Assembly (NCBI RefSeq): GCF_000717715.1
Contig: NZ_JOAI01000002.1
Coordinates: forward strand, 186,001 to 250,000
Origin: Streptomyces sp. NRRL B-24484
GTDB taxonomy: Bacteria > Actinomycetota > Actinomycetes > Streptomycetales > Streptomycetaceae
Direction of reading: 5' to 3'
Length of the DNA: 64,000 nt
This document shows positions 18,279-30,473 of this stretch, one piece after another; the stretch's first letter is position 1; every line of letters starts with the position of its first letter. A model generated the notes under the pieces. That model saw only the letters and a program-made list of their open reading frames with translations, was not told where the DNA came from and ran no database searches. The translations under genes were made by a program, and so were the position numbers.

Positions 18279-20327
18279 TCAGCCCAGCGGGGCGTAGAGC
18301 ACCGTGGCCCGCACGTCGGCAGCGGCGAGGTCCCGGCGCAGACGCGTGCTCGCGGCCTCGTCGCCGACCAGGATGGTCGGCGTGCTCGGGCAGTCGGCCA
18401 CGACCTTCTTCAGGTTCTCCAGGGAGTCCCGGTAGGACTGCTCGCGCTCGGCGGCCTTCGCGGGAGTGTCCTCCTCCGGGTGCTCCGCCCGGAGCGAGCC
18501 CCCGATCTGCACCTTCAGGAGGTTCGCGTACGCCGGCATCACGTGGGAGTCGTGGAGCAGGCTCTCGGCGAAGAACGACGTGCGCCAGTTCGCGTAGGCG
18601 TTGTTGGAGTACAGGGTGATGACCGGTGCCTGGACGCGGTGGATGTCGCGCTCGGCGAAGACGGCCGGGCCGGGGCCGATCGTGCCGCTCATCTTGCCCT
18701 TGGCCCAGTTGAGCAGATCGCTCTTCTGGAAGCCGGAGGTCTGACCCTCGGCCGCGGGCGCCCCCCACTGGACGCCGCCGAACAGGCTCAGCGCCGCCAC
18801 CACGGCGGTCACGGACATCAGGGCCTCGCTGCCCAGCCCGAACCGGCGGGCGGAGCGCCCGGCCACCGGGCGGAAGAGCAGGGCGATCGAGCCGACCGAG
18901 ATCAGCGCGAGGCACAGGCCGGCGGTGACCATCTTCTCGAAGTAGTAGGACGGCGCCCCGATGGTCAGCTTCTGCCAGGCGCCGAAGAGGCCGATCACCA
19001 GTCCGCTGCCCAGGACGACCGCGAGGACCATCTGCACCGCGCCGACCCTGCGGTTGCGCGCGTACAGGGCGGCCACCACGACGAGTGCGCCGAGGCCGAT
19101 GATCGTGGAGCGGTCCAGCGGGATCTTCGCGCCGCCGGCCATCGCCTGGTTGCCCACGTCGAAGTGCGACAGCACGGTGACGGCGCTGGGGATCACCGCG
19201 ATCGCGCCGCCGAGGATCTGGACGGCGTACAGGAACCTCCGCGACTTCCGCTGCCGGCGGCGGTGCACGATCGCGCCGGCGATCAGGAAGAGGCCGACGA
19301 ATCCGGCGTAGGGGTTGTAGCAGTAGGCGACGGTGACGAGGCCGGCCACCGACACCAGGGCGTACTCGGCGGTGCCCATGGCCGGGCGGATGACCAGCGC
19401 CGCGATCAGCACCAGGAAGAGGAGGCCGATGATCTCCGAGTCGAAGCCGGCGGGGATCAGCCAGGCGAGGGTGCTGGTCACCAGGAACGCCGCCACGCTG
19501 CCGCACACCGCGGCGGCGCGCCAGCCCCGCAGCCGCGGGCCGCCCACCCAGCGGGCGGCCCAGACCAGGGCCATGCAGAGCAGGACGTAGGACAGCAGGA
19601 TGTAGGTGAAGTAGCGGCTGTACGCCTCGGCGGGCGAGCCGAGTTCGACCGACGACCGGCGGAAGACGTCGATCCACGTCCACAGGAAGTGCGAGCCCTG
19701 CGGATACGCCACCTCGGTGGGCGGGGAGAGCGACGGGCGCGCCTGCGACTGGTTGATGAACGCGTAGCCGCCCACCCGGTGGAGCGTGTCGAAAATCGAG
19801 AAATGGGCGATTCGGTCCTCGGCCGTGAGGATTTCCGAAAGGCGCTCGAATGCCGACTTCCCGGCCACCGGACGGTGGACGTAATGCCACATCACGGCAC
19901 CCGCGCCGAGGATCACCAGGTCGGTCGGCCGGCCCCTCAGGGGAAGCGACGGGCGCCGCCGCCCGAGCACGGTCGCCAGGGACACCGCGGTCAGCAGCAC
20001 CCCGGCCGCCGGTACCGGGTGGAGACCCCAGGGCGAGAAGGAGGCCACCAGGCCGAGCGTCATCAGCGACCCGGCGAACAGCAGTCCGGCGACGACGAGC
20101 CGGTCGAGCAGTCCGCCGCCGACCCTGAGGACGGAGGCGATGGCCAGGACGATCACCGGCAGCAGCACGACGTCCAGCCGGACGGCGTGGAGGAGCACGG
20201 GAAGCAACCACGAGGCGGCCAGCAGTCCGGCCGGCAGTCCCCAGCGGATCGACCTGCGCGGCTGCTCGGGGCTCACCGGGTTCGGTCCGCCCGACCTCTC
20301 CCTCGGCTCCGCGAGCTGAGCAGTCAT
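18279..20327 (-). CDS. Large polytopic membrane protein, glycosyltransferase GT-C-like (function unassigned)
   Basis: A 682-residue protein with a short polar N-terminus, about twelve or more membrane helices over residues 28-510, and a soluble C-terminal domain of roughly 150 residues ending in LRRDLAAADVRATVLYAPLG. The loop around residues 150-200 (AHFSIFDTLHRVGGYAFINQ and the segment after it) and the overall design resemble membrane glycosyltransferases that use lipid-linked donors, but I see no decisive catalytic motif. It starts at ATG with GGAAGGA directly upstream. It closes the glycan cassette next to tuf. Confidence 0.72.
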   Translation of the reverse strand: MTAQLAEPRERSGGPNPVSPEQPRRSIRWGLPAGLLAASWLLPVLLHAVRLDVVLLPVIVLAIASVLRVGGGLLDRLVVAGLLFAGSLMTLGLVASFSPWGLHPVPAAGVLLTAVSLATVLGRRRPSLPLRGRPTDLVILGAGAVMWHYVHRPVAGKSAFERLSEILTAEDRIAHFSIFDTLHRVGGYAFINQSQARPSLSPPTEVAYPQGSHFLWTWIDVFRRSSVELGSPAEAYSRYFTYILLSYVLLCMALVWAARWVGGPRLRGWRAAAVCGSVAAFLVTSTLAWLIPAGFDSEIIGLLFLVLIAALVIRPAMGTAEYALVSVAGLVTVAYCYNPYAGFVGLFLIAGAIVHRRRQRKSRRFLYAVQILGGAIAVIPSAVTVLSHFDVGNQAMAGGAKIPLDRSTIIGLGALVVVAALYARNRRVGAVQMVLAVVLGSGLVIGLFGAWQKLTIGAPSYYFEKMVTAGLCLALISVGSIALLFRPVAGRSARRFGLGSEALMSVTAVVAALSLFGGVQWGAPAAEGQTSGFQKSDLLNWAKGKMSGTIGPGPAVFAERDIHRVQAPVITLYSNNAYANWRTSFFAESLLHDSHVMPAYANLLKVQIGGSLRAEHPEEDTPAKAAEREQSYRDSLENLKKVVADCPSTPTILVGDEAASTRLRRDLAAADVRATVLYAPLG

Positions 20328-20531
20328 TCCTTCCGCTTCCCCTCTTCAGGTCGGACACGTGGGCCCGCACCCTGCGGACCGGGAACGCGCGGGACCGACC
20401 CGGAGCTCTGCACGGGTCGTCCTCGCGCGAATGCGGTCCCCTCGCCGCACGGCGACCCGCACGATATTGGGCTGATCACACAATGCGGGATTCCGGGGCA
20501 ACAGAGTACGCGATGCCTCCGGAGACACGAA

Positions 20532-20569
20532 AACCCCGTACCTTCCTCCGGAGACGAAGGTACGGGGTT
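20532..20569 (-). terminator. tuf terminator
   Basis: Perfect 14 bp arms (20532-20545 and 20556-20569) around a 10-base loop, followed on the minus strand by TTTTCG. It lies about 50 bases after the tuf stop and ends the str operon. Confidence 0.88.
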
Positions 20570-20616
20570 CAGCTCGTGGAGCTATGCCTGCCTACGGCAG
20601 ACCAGGGGTCGGATCG

Positions 20617-21810
<1,194 letters not shown>

Positions 21811-21929
21811 TGCAGTCCTCCTGAGGACAGTTCTGTACGCCGTACGACGTCAGTTGGTCTTTGATCGGGATTGGGAACGGGGCGCTGGTAGCGCTCCATG
21901 CCGTCCCGCGGGGTGGGGTGCCGGGAGGG

Positions 21930-21960
21930 CCCGGGGGAATCCGTGGGGATTCGCCCCGGG
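21930..21960 (-). promoter_or_regulatory. fusA-tuf intercistronic hairpin
   Basis: An inverted repeat (CCCGGGGGAATCC against GGATTCGCCCCGGG, one bulged base) with a GTGG loop lies in the 223-base fusA-tuf gap. It could partly terminate or process the fusA message and so set the tuf:fusA ratio. Confidence 0.5.
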
Positions 21961-22033
21961 TTACCTCCTTCTAGCCTAAGGGGTCTGATTCGTCCCGAAT
22001 AACGGGCCGAACCCTCGACCGGCGGAGCCGGCC

Positions 22034-24139
<2,106 letters not shown>

Positions 24140-24178
24140 GGTGGCTCGTTCTCTCTCTGTCTAGTGACGGGGTTCGGA

Positions 24179-24649
24179 CTACCAGCGGTAGTGCGCGAAG
24201 GCCTTGTTGGACTCGGCCATCTTGTGGGTGTCCTCGCGACGCTTCACGGACGCGCCGAGGCCGTTGCTGGCGTCGAGGATCTCGTTGAGCAGACGCTCGG
24301 TCATGGTCTTCTCGCGGCGGGCGCGGGAGTAACCGACGAGCCAGCGCAGCGCCAGGGTGTTGGCACGGCCCGGCTTGACCTCGACCGGCACCTGGTAGGT
24401 CGCGCCACCGACACGGCGGGACTTGACCTCGAGGGTCGGCTTGACGTTCTCCAGGGCGCGCTTGAGCGCGACCACCGGGTCGGCGCCGGTCTTCTCGCGG
24501 ACACCCTCGAGGGCGCCGTACACGATCCGCTCGGCGGTGGAGCGCTTGCCGTGCAGCAGGATCTTGTTGACCAGCGAGGTCACCAGCGGGGAGCCGTAAA
24601 CCGGGTCGATGATGACCGGGCGCTTCGGGGCGGGGCCCTTACGAGGCAT
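24179..24649 (-). CDS. rpsG: 30S ribosomal protein S7
   Basis: S7 starts 3'-domain assembly of 16S rRNA and contacts E-site tRNA. The 156-residue product starts [20 protein letters not shown] and ends KAFAHYRW, the usual family termini. It begins two bases after the rpsL stop, so it is probably translated by coupling; the ribosome-binding site is weak. Confidence 0.98.
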   Translation of the reverse strand: MPRKGPAPKRPVIIDPVYGSPLVTSLVNKILLHGKRSTAERIVYGALEGVREKTGADPVVALKRALENVKPTLEVKSRRVGGATYQVPVEVKPGRANTLALRWLVGYSRARREKTMTERLLNEILDASNGLGASVKRREDTHKMAESNKAFAHYRW

Positions 24650-24651
24650 TC

Positions 24652-25023
24652 TTACTTCTCCTTCTTGGCGCCGTAGCGGCTGCGAGCCTGCTTGCGGTTC
24701 TTGACACCCTGGGTGTCGAGGGAGCCGCGGATGATCTTGTAGCGGACACCAGGAAGGTCCTTCACACGGCCACCGCGGACCAGCACGATGGAGTGCTCCT
24801 GCAGGTTGTGGCCCTCGCCCGGGATGTAGGCGGTGACCTCGATCCCGCTGGTGAGGCGCACACGGGCGACCTTACGCAGAGCCGAGTTCGGCTTCTTCGG
24901 GGTGGTCGTGTACACACGCGTGCAGACGCCGCGACGCTGGGGCGAACCCTTCAGGGCGGGCGTCTTGTTCTTCTCGACCTTGTCCTGCCGGCCCTTTCGG
25001 ACCAGCTGCTGGATCGTAGGCAC
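24652..25023 (-). CDS. rpsL: 30S ribosomal protein S12
   Basis: S12 controls decoding fidelity and is the target of streptomycin-resistance mutations. I start at GTG 25023, giving 123 residues ([20 protein letters not shown]). The frame stays open far upstream, but that part is low-complexity and crosses the rpsL promoter, so it is not coding. Both lysines commonly altered in resistant mutants are wild type ([11 protein letters not shown] and [12 protein letters not shown]). First gene of the str operon. Confidence 0.98.
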   Translation of the reverse strand: MPTIQQLVRKGRQDKVEKNKTPALKGSPQRRGVCTRVYTTTPKKPNSALRKVARVRLTSGIEVTAYIPGEGHNLQEHSIVLVRGGRVKDLPGVRYKIIRGSLDTQGVKNRKQARSRYGAKKEK

Positions 25024-25433
25024 CGTTTCTCCGTTTTCTGTGTGCCAAGGCTGCGTAAAACTAACCTGCGGCGCCCCTCGACCCACCGACCCACGCGGTC
25101 GGGTGTGTCGAGTCTCCCGGCGGAGGAATCGCGGAATCCCATGAGCTGATGGACAGCGACGGCGCTCGCACGGCGAGAGCGGGATCAGCGCTCTGCTACG
25201 GCTGCCGGTCAACTGGCACGCACAAGGACCCGGGGACACCCCAGGCACGAAACAGAGCGTACCTAGCGCATCGGCGGCGGTCAAAACAAATGCAACGCCG
25301 CTGCTCACCCGGGCGAGCCTGGGACAACCGGAACGGTGCGGGAACGGTCCCGCCGTCCTACCACACATCCGCCGGGGTCGCCACCCGGCTCGGCCGCCGT
25401 CCCGACCGGCGGGACGGAACGGGGGGTGCCGGG
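25024..25433 (-). other. str operon leader and promoter region
   Basis: 410 bases between rpsL and the DUF1707 gene. It contains the strong rpsL promoter (25256-25284) and a leader of about 230 nt with GC-rich inverted repeats. I see no gene. Confidence 0.6.
25256..25284 (-). promoter_or_regulatory. rpsL (str operon) promoter
   Basis: On the minus strand TTGACC (25279-25284) and TACGCT (25256-25261) are 17 bases apart, a near-consensus vegetative sigma (HrdB-type) promoter. Transcription would start near 25249, leaving a leader of roughly 225 nt before rpsL. Confidence 0.85.
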
Positions 25434-25994
25434 TCAGCCCGAGGACACCACGGCCAGCAGCATCATCATCGCCCAGCCCGCCACCGACAACCAGCCGATC
25501 ACCAGGCCGGCGGTCGCCATGCCGTCGCCCTCCTCGCGGCCCGCGCGCAGCTGCGACTTCGCGATGTGCCCGGTCACCACGGCCGGGATGCCCAGCGCGC
25601 CGAAGGTCGGCAGGCAGAGCAGGCCGAGCACCATCGAGGCGATCGCCATGCCGTTGGTGCGCGGCGGCGCGTACGGCACCGGCGGCGGCATGAAGGTCGG
25701 CGGGACGACCGGCACGGCCGCGCCCATCGGCGCCACCATCGGCCCGGACGGCAGGTCGGCGACCAGGTGCGCGAGCTGACCGTACGTCTGTGCGCGGTGC
25801 ACGTGGTCGAAGCGCTGCGAGTACTCCTCCGCCGTCAGCCGGCCCTCGGCGTAGGCGGCCTTCAGCACGTCGACCGTCCGCTCGCGGTCCGCGTGGGCGG
25901 CCCGCATCGCCGCCTGCGGGGTGGCCGCCGGCTGCCAGGGCTGCGGCGGCGGGCCGTACGGCTGCTGCGGATGCCTCCACGGCTCAACGGCCAT
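25434..25994 (-). CDS. DUF1707 and DUF4190 domain membrane protein
   Basis: A 186-residue protein of unknown function. After a Pro/Gln-rich N-terminus comes a DUF1707 (SHOCT-like) segment at about residues 28-80 ([20 protein letters not shown], then [20 protein letters not shown]). A Pro-rich linker leads to a DUF4190-type membrane part with two helices (about residues 114-145 and 158-183, [20 protein letters not shown]). Such proteins are common in streptomycetes and presumably sit at the membrane with the N-terminus inside. The neighbours do not reveal a role. Confidence 0.85.
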   Translation of the reverse strand: MAVEPWRHPQQPYGPPPQPWQPAATPQAAMRAAHADRERTVDVLKAAYAEGRLTAEEYSQRFDHVHRAQTYGQLAHLVADLPSGPMVAPMGAAVPVVPPTFMPPPVPYAPPRTNGMAIASMVLGLLCLPTFGALGIPAVVTGHIAKSQLRAGREEGDGMATAGLVIGWLSVAGWAMMMLLAVVSSG

Positions 25995-26219
25995 GCGGCC
26001 ACCTCCCTGACACCCCGTCGCGCGTCGGATGCGCGTGCTGCCCCTACAGAATGCAGGACGAGCGGCGGCCCCGAGTAGTTGCCCACCGCTCGGACCGAAT
26101 CACGTCGCGGCGGCGGGCGCCCCCGCCGGCGGCCGGGTCCGCCGCCGGATCCGCTCCTGCATCATGGACGGGGCCGGCCGGTCGTGGCCGGAACGGCGGA
26201 CGCGGACGGAAGAGGCATC

Positions 26220-27527
26220 GTGGGCAGGCGCAGCGGCAGGGCCGGGCAGGACTCCGCCGTCGAGGGGCTGCTGGCCTCGGCGGTGCAGCAGGTCGTGGCG
26301 GCGCCGCCGGAGACCCTGGAGCACGCGCTGGACGGCGGCGCCTCGCTGCTGGCCGCCTCCGCGGAGCAGTGGCCGGAGGTGGGGCGGGCGCTGCTGGCGT
26401 TCGCCGAGCGCGCGGTCGGCCGGTGCTGGACGGCCGGGTGGCGGCCCGCCGACCTGGTGCGGGTGGTGCGGCGCGAGCTGGGGCCGGTGCACTTGGCGCT
26501 GGCGGTCGACCTGATCGCGGCGGAGGGCCGGCGGCACCCGGCGGCCGCGCTGGACCGGCGCTGGCAGGAGCAGCTGCGCGAGCTGCCGGCCGAGGTGTGG
26601 TGGGGGTCGGACGAGGCGTACCTGCCGGAGTTCGCCGGCCGGCACCGGCTGGACCGGTTCGCGCTGGCGACGGCCGCGCTGGAGCTGCTGCGGGCCTGGT
26701 CGCTGCTGCCGCCGATCGCGCCGGTCGGGCCGGTGCCCGGGCAGCACGGCGGCGGTCGGGCCTTCGACCCGGCGGCGGTGCGGCCGGCGGCGGGCGAGCC
26801 GCGGATGCTCGGGCGGATCCGGGCGCTGCTGGCGAAGGCCGAGTCGACGGAGTTCCCCGAGGAGGCGGAGGCGCTGACCGCCAAGGCGCAGCAGCTGATG
26901 GCGCAGCACTCGATCGACGAGGCGCTGCTGTCGGCGGGCGGCCCGGCGGGCAACGCGCCGGCGGCGCTGCGGATCGGGGTCGACCAGCCGTACGAGAGTC
27001 CGAAGGCGATGCTGCTGGACGCGGTGGCGGCGGCGAACCGGTGCCGGGTGGTGTGGGCGAAGGAGTTCGGCTTCTGCACGGTGATCGGGTTCGACGCGGA
27101 CCTGGACGCGGTGGAGCTGCTGTACACCTCGCTGCTGGTGCAGGGCACCGCGGCGATGCACCGGGCGGGCAGCCGCCGGCACCAGGACGGCGCGCCGCGG
27201 ACGAAGGCGTTCCGGCAGTCCTTCCTGATCTCCTATGCTGCGCGGATCCGGGAGCGGCTCACCGAGGCGACCGAGCGGGCGACCGCGGACGCGGCGGCCG
27301 GCCGGCACCTGCGCGAGGACGGCACCTCGGAGCAGCTGGCGCCGGACGAGCGGCTGCTGCCGGTGCTGGCGGCGCGCGAGCAGGCGGTGGACGACACGGT
27401 GGGGCGGATGTTCCCGAAGCTGGTCTCGCAGCGGGTGCGGGTCAGCGACGGCGAGGGGTGGGCGGCCGGCCGGGCCGCCGCGGACCGGGCGGCACTGCAC
27501 GGGCGCGCCGGGGCGATCGAGGACTGA
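26220..27527 (+). CDS. DUF2786 domain protein
   Basis: A 435-residue soluble protein starting at GTG 26220, preceded by GGAAGAGG. The central segment, about residues 200-245 (MLGRIRALLAKAESTEFPEE and the stretch after it), matches the short helical DUF2786 domain. The N-terminal 170 residues are Ala/Leu-rich and helical; the C-terminal part has no motif I recognise. Function unknown. It lies 29 bases before an ADP-ribosylglycohydrolase gene and probably forms an operon with it. Confidence 0.82.
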   Translation: MGRRSGRAGQDSAVEGLLASAVQQVVAAPPETLEHALDGGASLLAASAEQWPEVGRALLAFAERAVGRCWTAGWRPADLVRVVRRELGPVHLALAVDLIAAEGRRHPAAALDRRWQEQLRELPAEVWWGSDEAYLPEFAGRHRLDRFALATAALELLRAWSLLPPIAPVGPVPGQHGGGRAFDPAAVRPAAGEPRMLGRIRALLAKAESTEFPEEAEALTAKAQQLMAQHSIDEALLSAGGPAGNAPAALRIGVDQPYESPKAMLLDAVAAANRCRVVWAKEFGFCTVIGFDADLDAVELLYTSLLVQGTAAMHRAGSRRHQDGAPRTKAFRQSFLISYAARIRERLTEATERATADAAAGRHLREDGTSEQLAPDERLLPVLAAREQAVDDTVGRMFPKLVSQRVRVSDGEGWAAGRAAADRAALHGRAGAIED

Positions 27528-27556
27528 CGGCCGGAGCGGCCGCGGAGGGGGAGACG

Positions 27557-28726
27557 ATGGTGGAGTACCGGGACCGGGTGCGCGGCTCGCTGGTGGGCGG
27601 GGCGCTCGGCGACGCGCTGGGCTGGCCGGTGGAGTTCCAGCGGCTGGACGACATCCGGGACCGTTTCGGCCCGGACGGGCTGCGTTCGCCGGCGGCGGGC
27701 GGCCGGCACGGCGAGGTGACCGACGACACCCAGATGACGCTGTTCACCGCCGAGGGCCTGCTGCGCGGCGGCACCCGCGAGGACGTCCACCGGGCTTACC
27801 GGCGCTGGATGCTGACCCAGCGGCTGCCCCGTCCGGAGCGCCGCCCGGACGGCTGGCTGCTCGCCCAGGAGTTCCTGTACGCCTCGCGGGCGCCGGGGAC
27901 GGCCTGCACCAGCGGGATCGCCGGGTACGGCTACCTGCCGCCGGTGGCGTACGGGCTGCACGGCGAGGTGAACGCGCAGTCGAAGGGCTGCGGCACGGTG
28001 ATGCGCTCGGCGCCGTTCGGGCTGGCCGGGCTGGGTGTCCGGCGGGCCTTCGAACTGGCGGCGGACTGCGCGCAGCTGACGCACGGACACCCGACGGGGT
28101 ACCTGGCCGCGGGGGCCTTCGCGGCGCTGGTCGAGCGGCTGGTGCACGGGACGGAGCTGCGGCGGGCGGTCGAGGAGGTGGTCGAGCAGACCGCGGTGTA
28201 CCCGGGCGGCGAGGAGACGGTGGCCGCGCTGCGGCGCGCGGTGCGGGTGGCCGGACTCGGCCCGGCGTGCCCGGAGCGGGTGGAGCAGGTCGGGCTCGGC
28301 TGGATCGCCGAGGAGTGCCTGGCGATCGCGGTGTACGCGGCACTGGCGGGGGCGGACGCCCGGGAGGCGCTGGTGCTGGCGGCGAACCACTCCGGGGACA
28401 GCGACTCCACCGGTGCGGTCTGCGGCAACCTGGTCGGCGCGGTGTACGGGACGGCCGGGCTGCCGGCGGACTGGACGGCCGAGGTGGAGGGCCTGGACGT
28501 GGTGCTGCAGGTCGCGGACGACCTGGTGGCGGCCTTCGCGGACGGCGACCGGGCGGGGCTGGCGGACCGGTACCCGCTGCTGCCGCCGGAGGAGGCGCCG
28601 GCCGCTCCCCCGGCTCCGGCCGCTCCCGCCTTCTCCGCTCCTGTTGCTCCCCCGGCTGTCACTCCCCCGGCTGCTGCTCCTCCGGCGCCGCCGGCGGGCC
28701 GGCAGCGCTTCCGGACCAGGGACTGA
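27557..28726 (+). CDS. ADP-ribosylglycohydrolase family protein (first copy)
   Basis: A 389-residue DraG/ARH-type enzyme that removes ADP-ribose from modified targets. The acidic metal-binding motifs are all present: GGALGDALGWPVEFQRLDD at the N-terminus, TDDTQMTLFTAEGLL near residue 60 and ANHSGDSDSTGAVCGN near residue 280. The last 45 residues are an Ala/Pro-rich tail ending RQRFRTRD, outside the fold. The start at ATG 27557 has GGGGGAG upstream. A TerF-type vWA gene follows four bases after the stop. Confidence 0.92.
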   Translation: MVEYRDRVRGSLVGGALGDALGWPVEFQRLDDIRDRFGPDGLRSPAAGGRHGEVTDDTQMTLFTAEGLLRGGTREDVHRAYRRWMLTQRLPRPERRPDGWLLAQEFLYASRAPGTACTSGIAGYGYLPPVAYGLHGEVNAQSKGCGTVMRSAPFGLAGLGVRRAFELAADCAQLTHGHPTGYLAAGAFAALVERLVHGTELRRAVEEVVEQTAVYPGGEETVAALRRAVRVAGLGPACPERVEQVGLGWIAEECLAIAVYAALAGADAREALVLAANHSGDSDSTGAVCGNLVGAVYGTAGLPADWTAEVEGLDVVLQVADDLVAAFADGDRAGLADRYPLLPPEEAPAAPPAPAAPAFSAPVAPPAVTPPAAAPPAPPAGRQRFRTRD

Positions 28727-28730
28727 GCCG

Positions 28731-29450
28731 GTGGGCCTGAGCCTGGAGAAGGTGGCGGCGGCCGCGCCGGGGCTGGTCGGCCACTACGCGTCGGCGCGGG
28801 TCAGCCTGGAGAAGTCCGGGCTGCGCGGGGCGCGGGCCGCGGTGTACCTGGTGCTGGACCGGTCCGGGTCGATGCGGCCGTTCTACCGGTCCGGTGCCGT
28901 GCAGCGCTTCGCCGAGCAGGTGCTGGCGCTCTCCGCGCACCTGGACGACGACGGGCGGGTGCCGGTGGTGTTCTTCTCCACCGAGGTGGACGGGGTCGCC
29001 GAGCTCACGCTCGACGACCACCGCGGCCGGATCGACGCCCTGCACGACGGGCTCGGGCACATGGGCCGCACCAACTACCACCTGGCGATGAAGGCGGTGA
29101 TCCGGCACCACCAGCTGTCCGGGGCGGACGCGCCGGCCCTGGTGGTGTTCCAGACGGACGGCGGCCCGACCTCCCGCGGCGCTGCCCGGGAGCTGCTCTG
29201 CCTGGCCGCCGAACTGCCGATGTACTGGCAGTTCGTGGGCTTCGGCGACCCGGCCGACCGGGAGTTCGCCTTCCTGCACCGGCTGGACGAGCTCCCGGTG
29301 CCCGCGGCGCGGCCGGTCGACAACGCGGGCTTCTTCCCGGCCGGCCGTGATCCCGGCGCCGTCTCCGACGCCGAGCTCTACGACCGGTTGCTGGACGGCT
29401 TCCCGGAGTGGCTGGCGGCGGCCCGGGCCGCGGGGATCACGGCCGGCTGA
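28731..29450 (+). CDS. vWA domain protein, TerF C-terminal type
   Basis: A 239-residue protein that is almost entirely a von Willebrand A domain. It starts at GTG 28731 (MGLSLEKVAAAAPGLVGHYA) and shows the metal-ion-dependent adhesion site: DRSGS near residue 44, a Thr in MGRTNYHLAM and an Asp in FQTDGGPTSR. The sequence style is that of the vWA domain at the C-terminus of TerF in tellurite/stress (Ter) loci. It is downstream of one ADP-ribosylglycohydrolase and convergent with a second, seven bases apart. Probably a protein-interaction scaffold. Confidence 0.88.
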   Translation: MGLSLEKVAAAAPGLVGHYASARVSLEKSGLRGARAAVYLVLDRSGSMRPFYRSGAVQRFAEQVLALSAHLDDDGRVPVVFFSTEVDGVAELTLDDHRGRIDALHDGLGHMGRTNYHLAMKAVIRHHQLSGADAPALVVFQTDGGPTSRGAARELLCLAAELPMYWQFVGFGDPADREFAFLHRLDELPVPAARPVDNAGFFPAGRDPGAVSDAELYDRLLDGFPEWLAAARAAGITAG

Positions 29451-29457
29451 GCGGGCG

Positions 29458-30456
29458 TCAGTCCCAGAGCGCGCCGAGCGCGAGGAGTTCATCGCGGTAC
29501 TCGATGCGCTCGGCCCACTCGGCGGGCCAGGCGGCGCTGCCGTGCCGGGCGCCGGCGAAGGCGCCGGTGAGGCAGGCGATGGAGTCGGAGTCGCCGGAGG
29601 AGAAGGCGGCCCGGCGGACGGCGGCGACCGGTTCGTCGGGCAGCAGCAGGAAGCACAGCAGGCCGGTGGCGAAGGCCTCCTCGGCGATCCAGCCCGCGCC
29701 GGTGATATCGCACGGGTCGGTGTCGAGGGAGGGCCGGGCGAGCGCGGCGTCCAGCCGGTCGAGGACGAACAGGCACTCGTCCCAGCCGCGGGTGGCGAAG
29801 GCCTCCGCCGACGGGTCCTGGGAGTGGGCGACGAGGTCGCCGAGCCAGAACGCGTCGTAGCGGCCGCGCTGCCCGGTGGCGTACGCGCGCAGCAGTCCCG
29901 GGAGGTCGGCGGGGGCGGTGCCGTCGGCGAGCAGCCGCACGGTGTGCGCGGTGAGCACGCTGGCGGCGAGCGCGGTGGGGTGGCCGTGGGTGAGGCCGGA
30001 CTGCAGCTGGGCGGCGCCGGAGAGCTGGGCCGGCGTCAGCTCGCGGACGAGGCCGAGCGGGGCGACCCTCATGTTGGCGCCGCAGCCCTTGGAGCCGACG
30101 TCGCTCGCCTCCTGCCAGCGGCGGCCGTCCTGGCTGAGCCGCCAGCAGGAGCGCATGCAGGTGCGGCCGGGCGCGCGGGTGTTCTCCGGGGAGCGCCACC
30201 AGTCGACGAACTCCTCGCGCAGCGGCCGCTCCAGGCGCAGCGGGGTGAGCGGTCCGCGCTCCAGGGCGGTGCGCAGGGCGCGGCCGAGGGCGAGGGTCAT
30301 CTGGGTGTCGTCGGTGACCCGGGCCGGGTCGGGCAGCGGGAGCCGGCGCCAGTCGGGGCAGCCGGCGGTGATGCCCGCCATGGTGTCGAACTCGGTGGGG
30401 TGTCCCATGGCGTCGCCGATCGCCAGCCCCAGCAGTGCCCCCGTCGCCGCTCCCAC
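29458..30456 (-). CDS. ADP-ribosylglycohydrolase family protein (second copy)
   Basis: A second, divergent ARH enzyme of 332 residues. The motifs are LLGLAIGDAMGHPTEFDTM, TDDTQMTLALGRALR and FSSGDSDSIACLTGAFAGAR, so the metal site looks intact. I start at GTG 30456 with GGAGG five bases before it; the frame continues upstream into the P450 gene, where it is not coding. It sits tail to tail with the vWA gene and follows the P450 gene by 17 bases, so it may be transcribed with the P450. Confidence 0.9.
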   Translation of the reverse strand: MGAATGALLGLAIGDAMGHPTEFDTMAGITAGCPDWRRLPLPDPARVTDDTQMTLALGRALRTALERGPLTPLRLERPLREEFVDWWRSPENTRAPGRTCMRSCWRLSQDGRRWQEASDVGSKGCGANMRVAPLGLVRELTPAQLSGAAQLQSGLTHGHPTALAASVLTAHTVRLLADGTAPADLPGLLRAYATGQRGRYDAFWLGDLVAHSQDPSAEAFATRGWDECLFVLDRLDAALARPSLDTDPCDITGAGWIAEEAFATGLLCFLLLPDEPVAAVRRAAFSSGDSDSIACLTGAFAGARHGSAAWPAEWAERIEYRDELLALGALWD

Positions 30457-30473
30457 GGCCCCCTCCAGTGGTG

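Noticed and set aside
25024..25980. N-terminal extension of S12 to a 442-residue protein
   Set aside because: The extension is Arg/Gly/Ala-rich, crosses the rpsL promoter and overlaps the DUF1707 gene. GTG 25023 gives the standard 123-residue S12.
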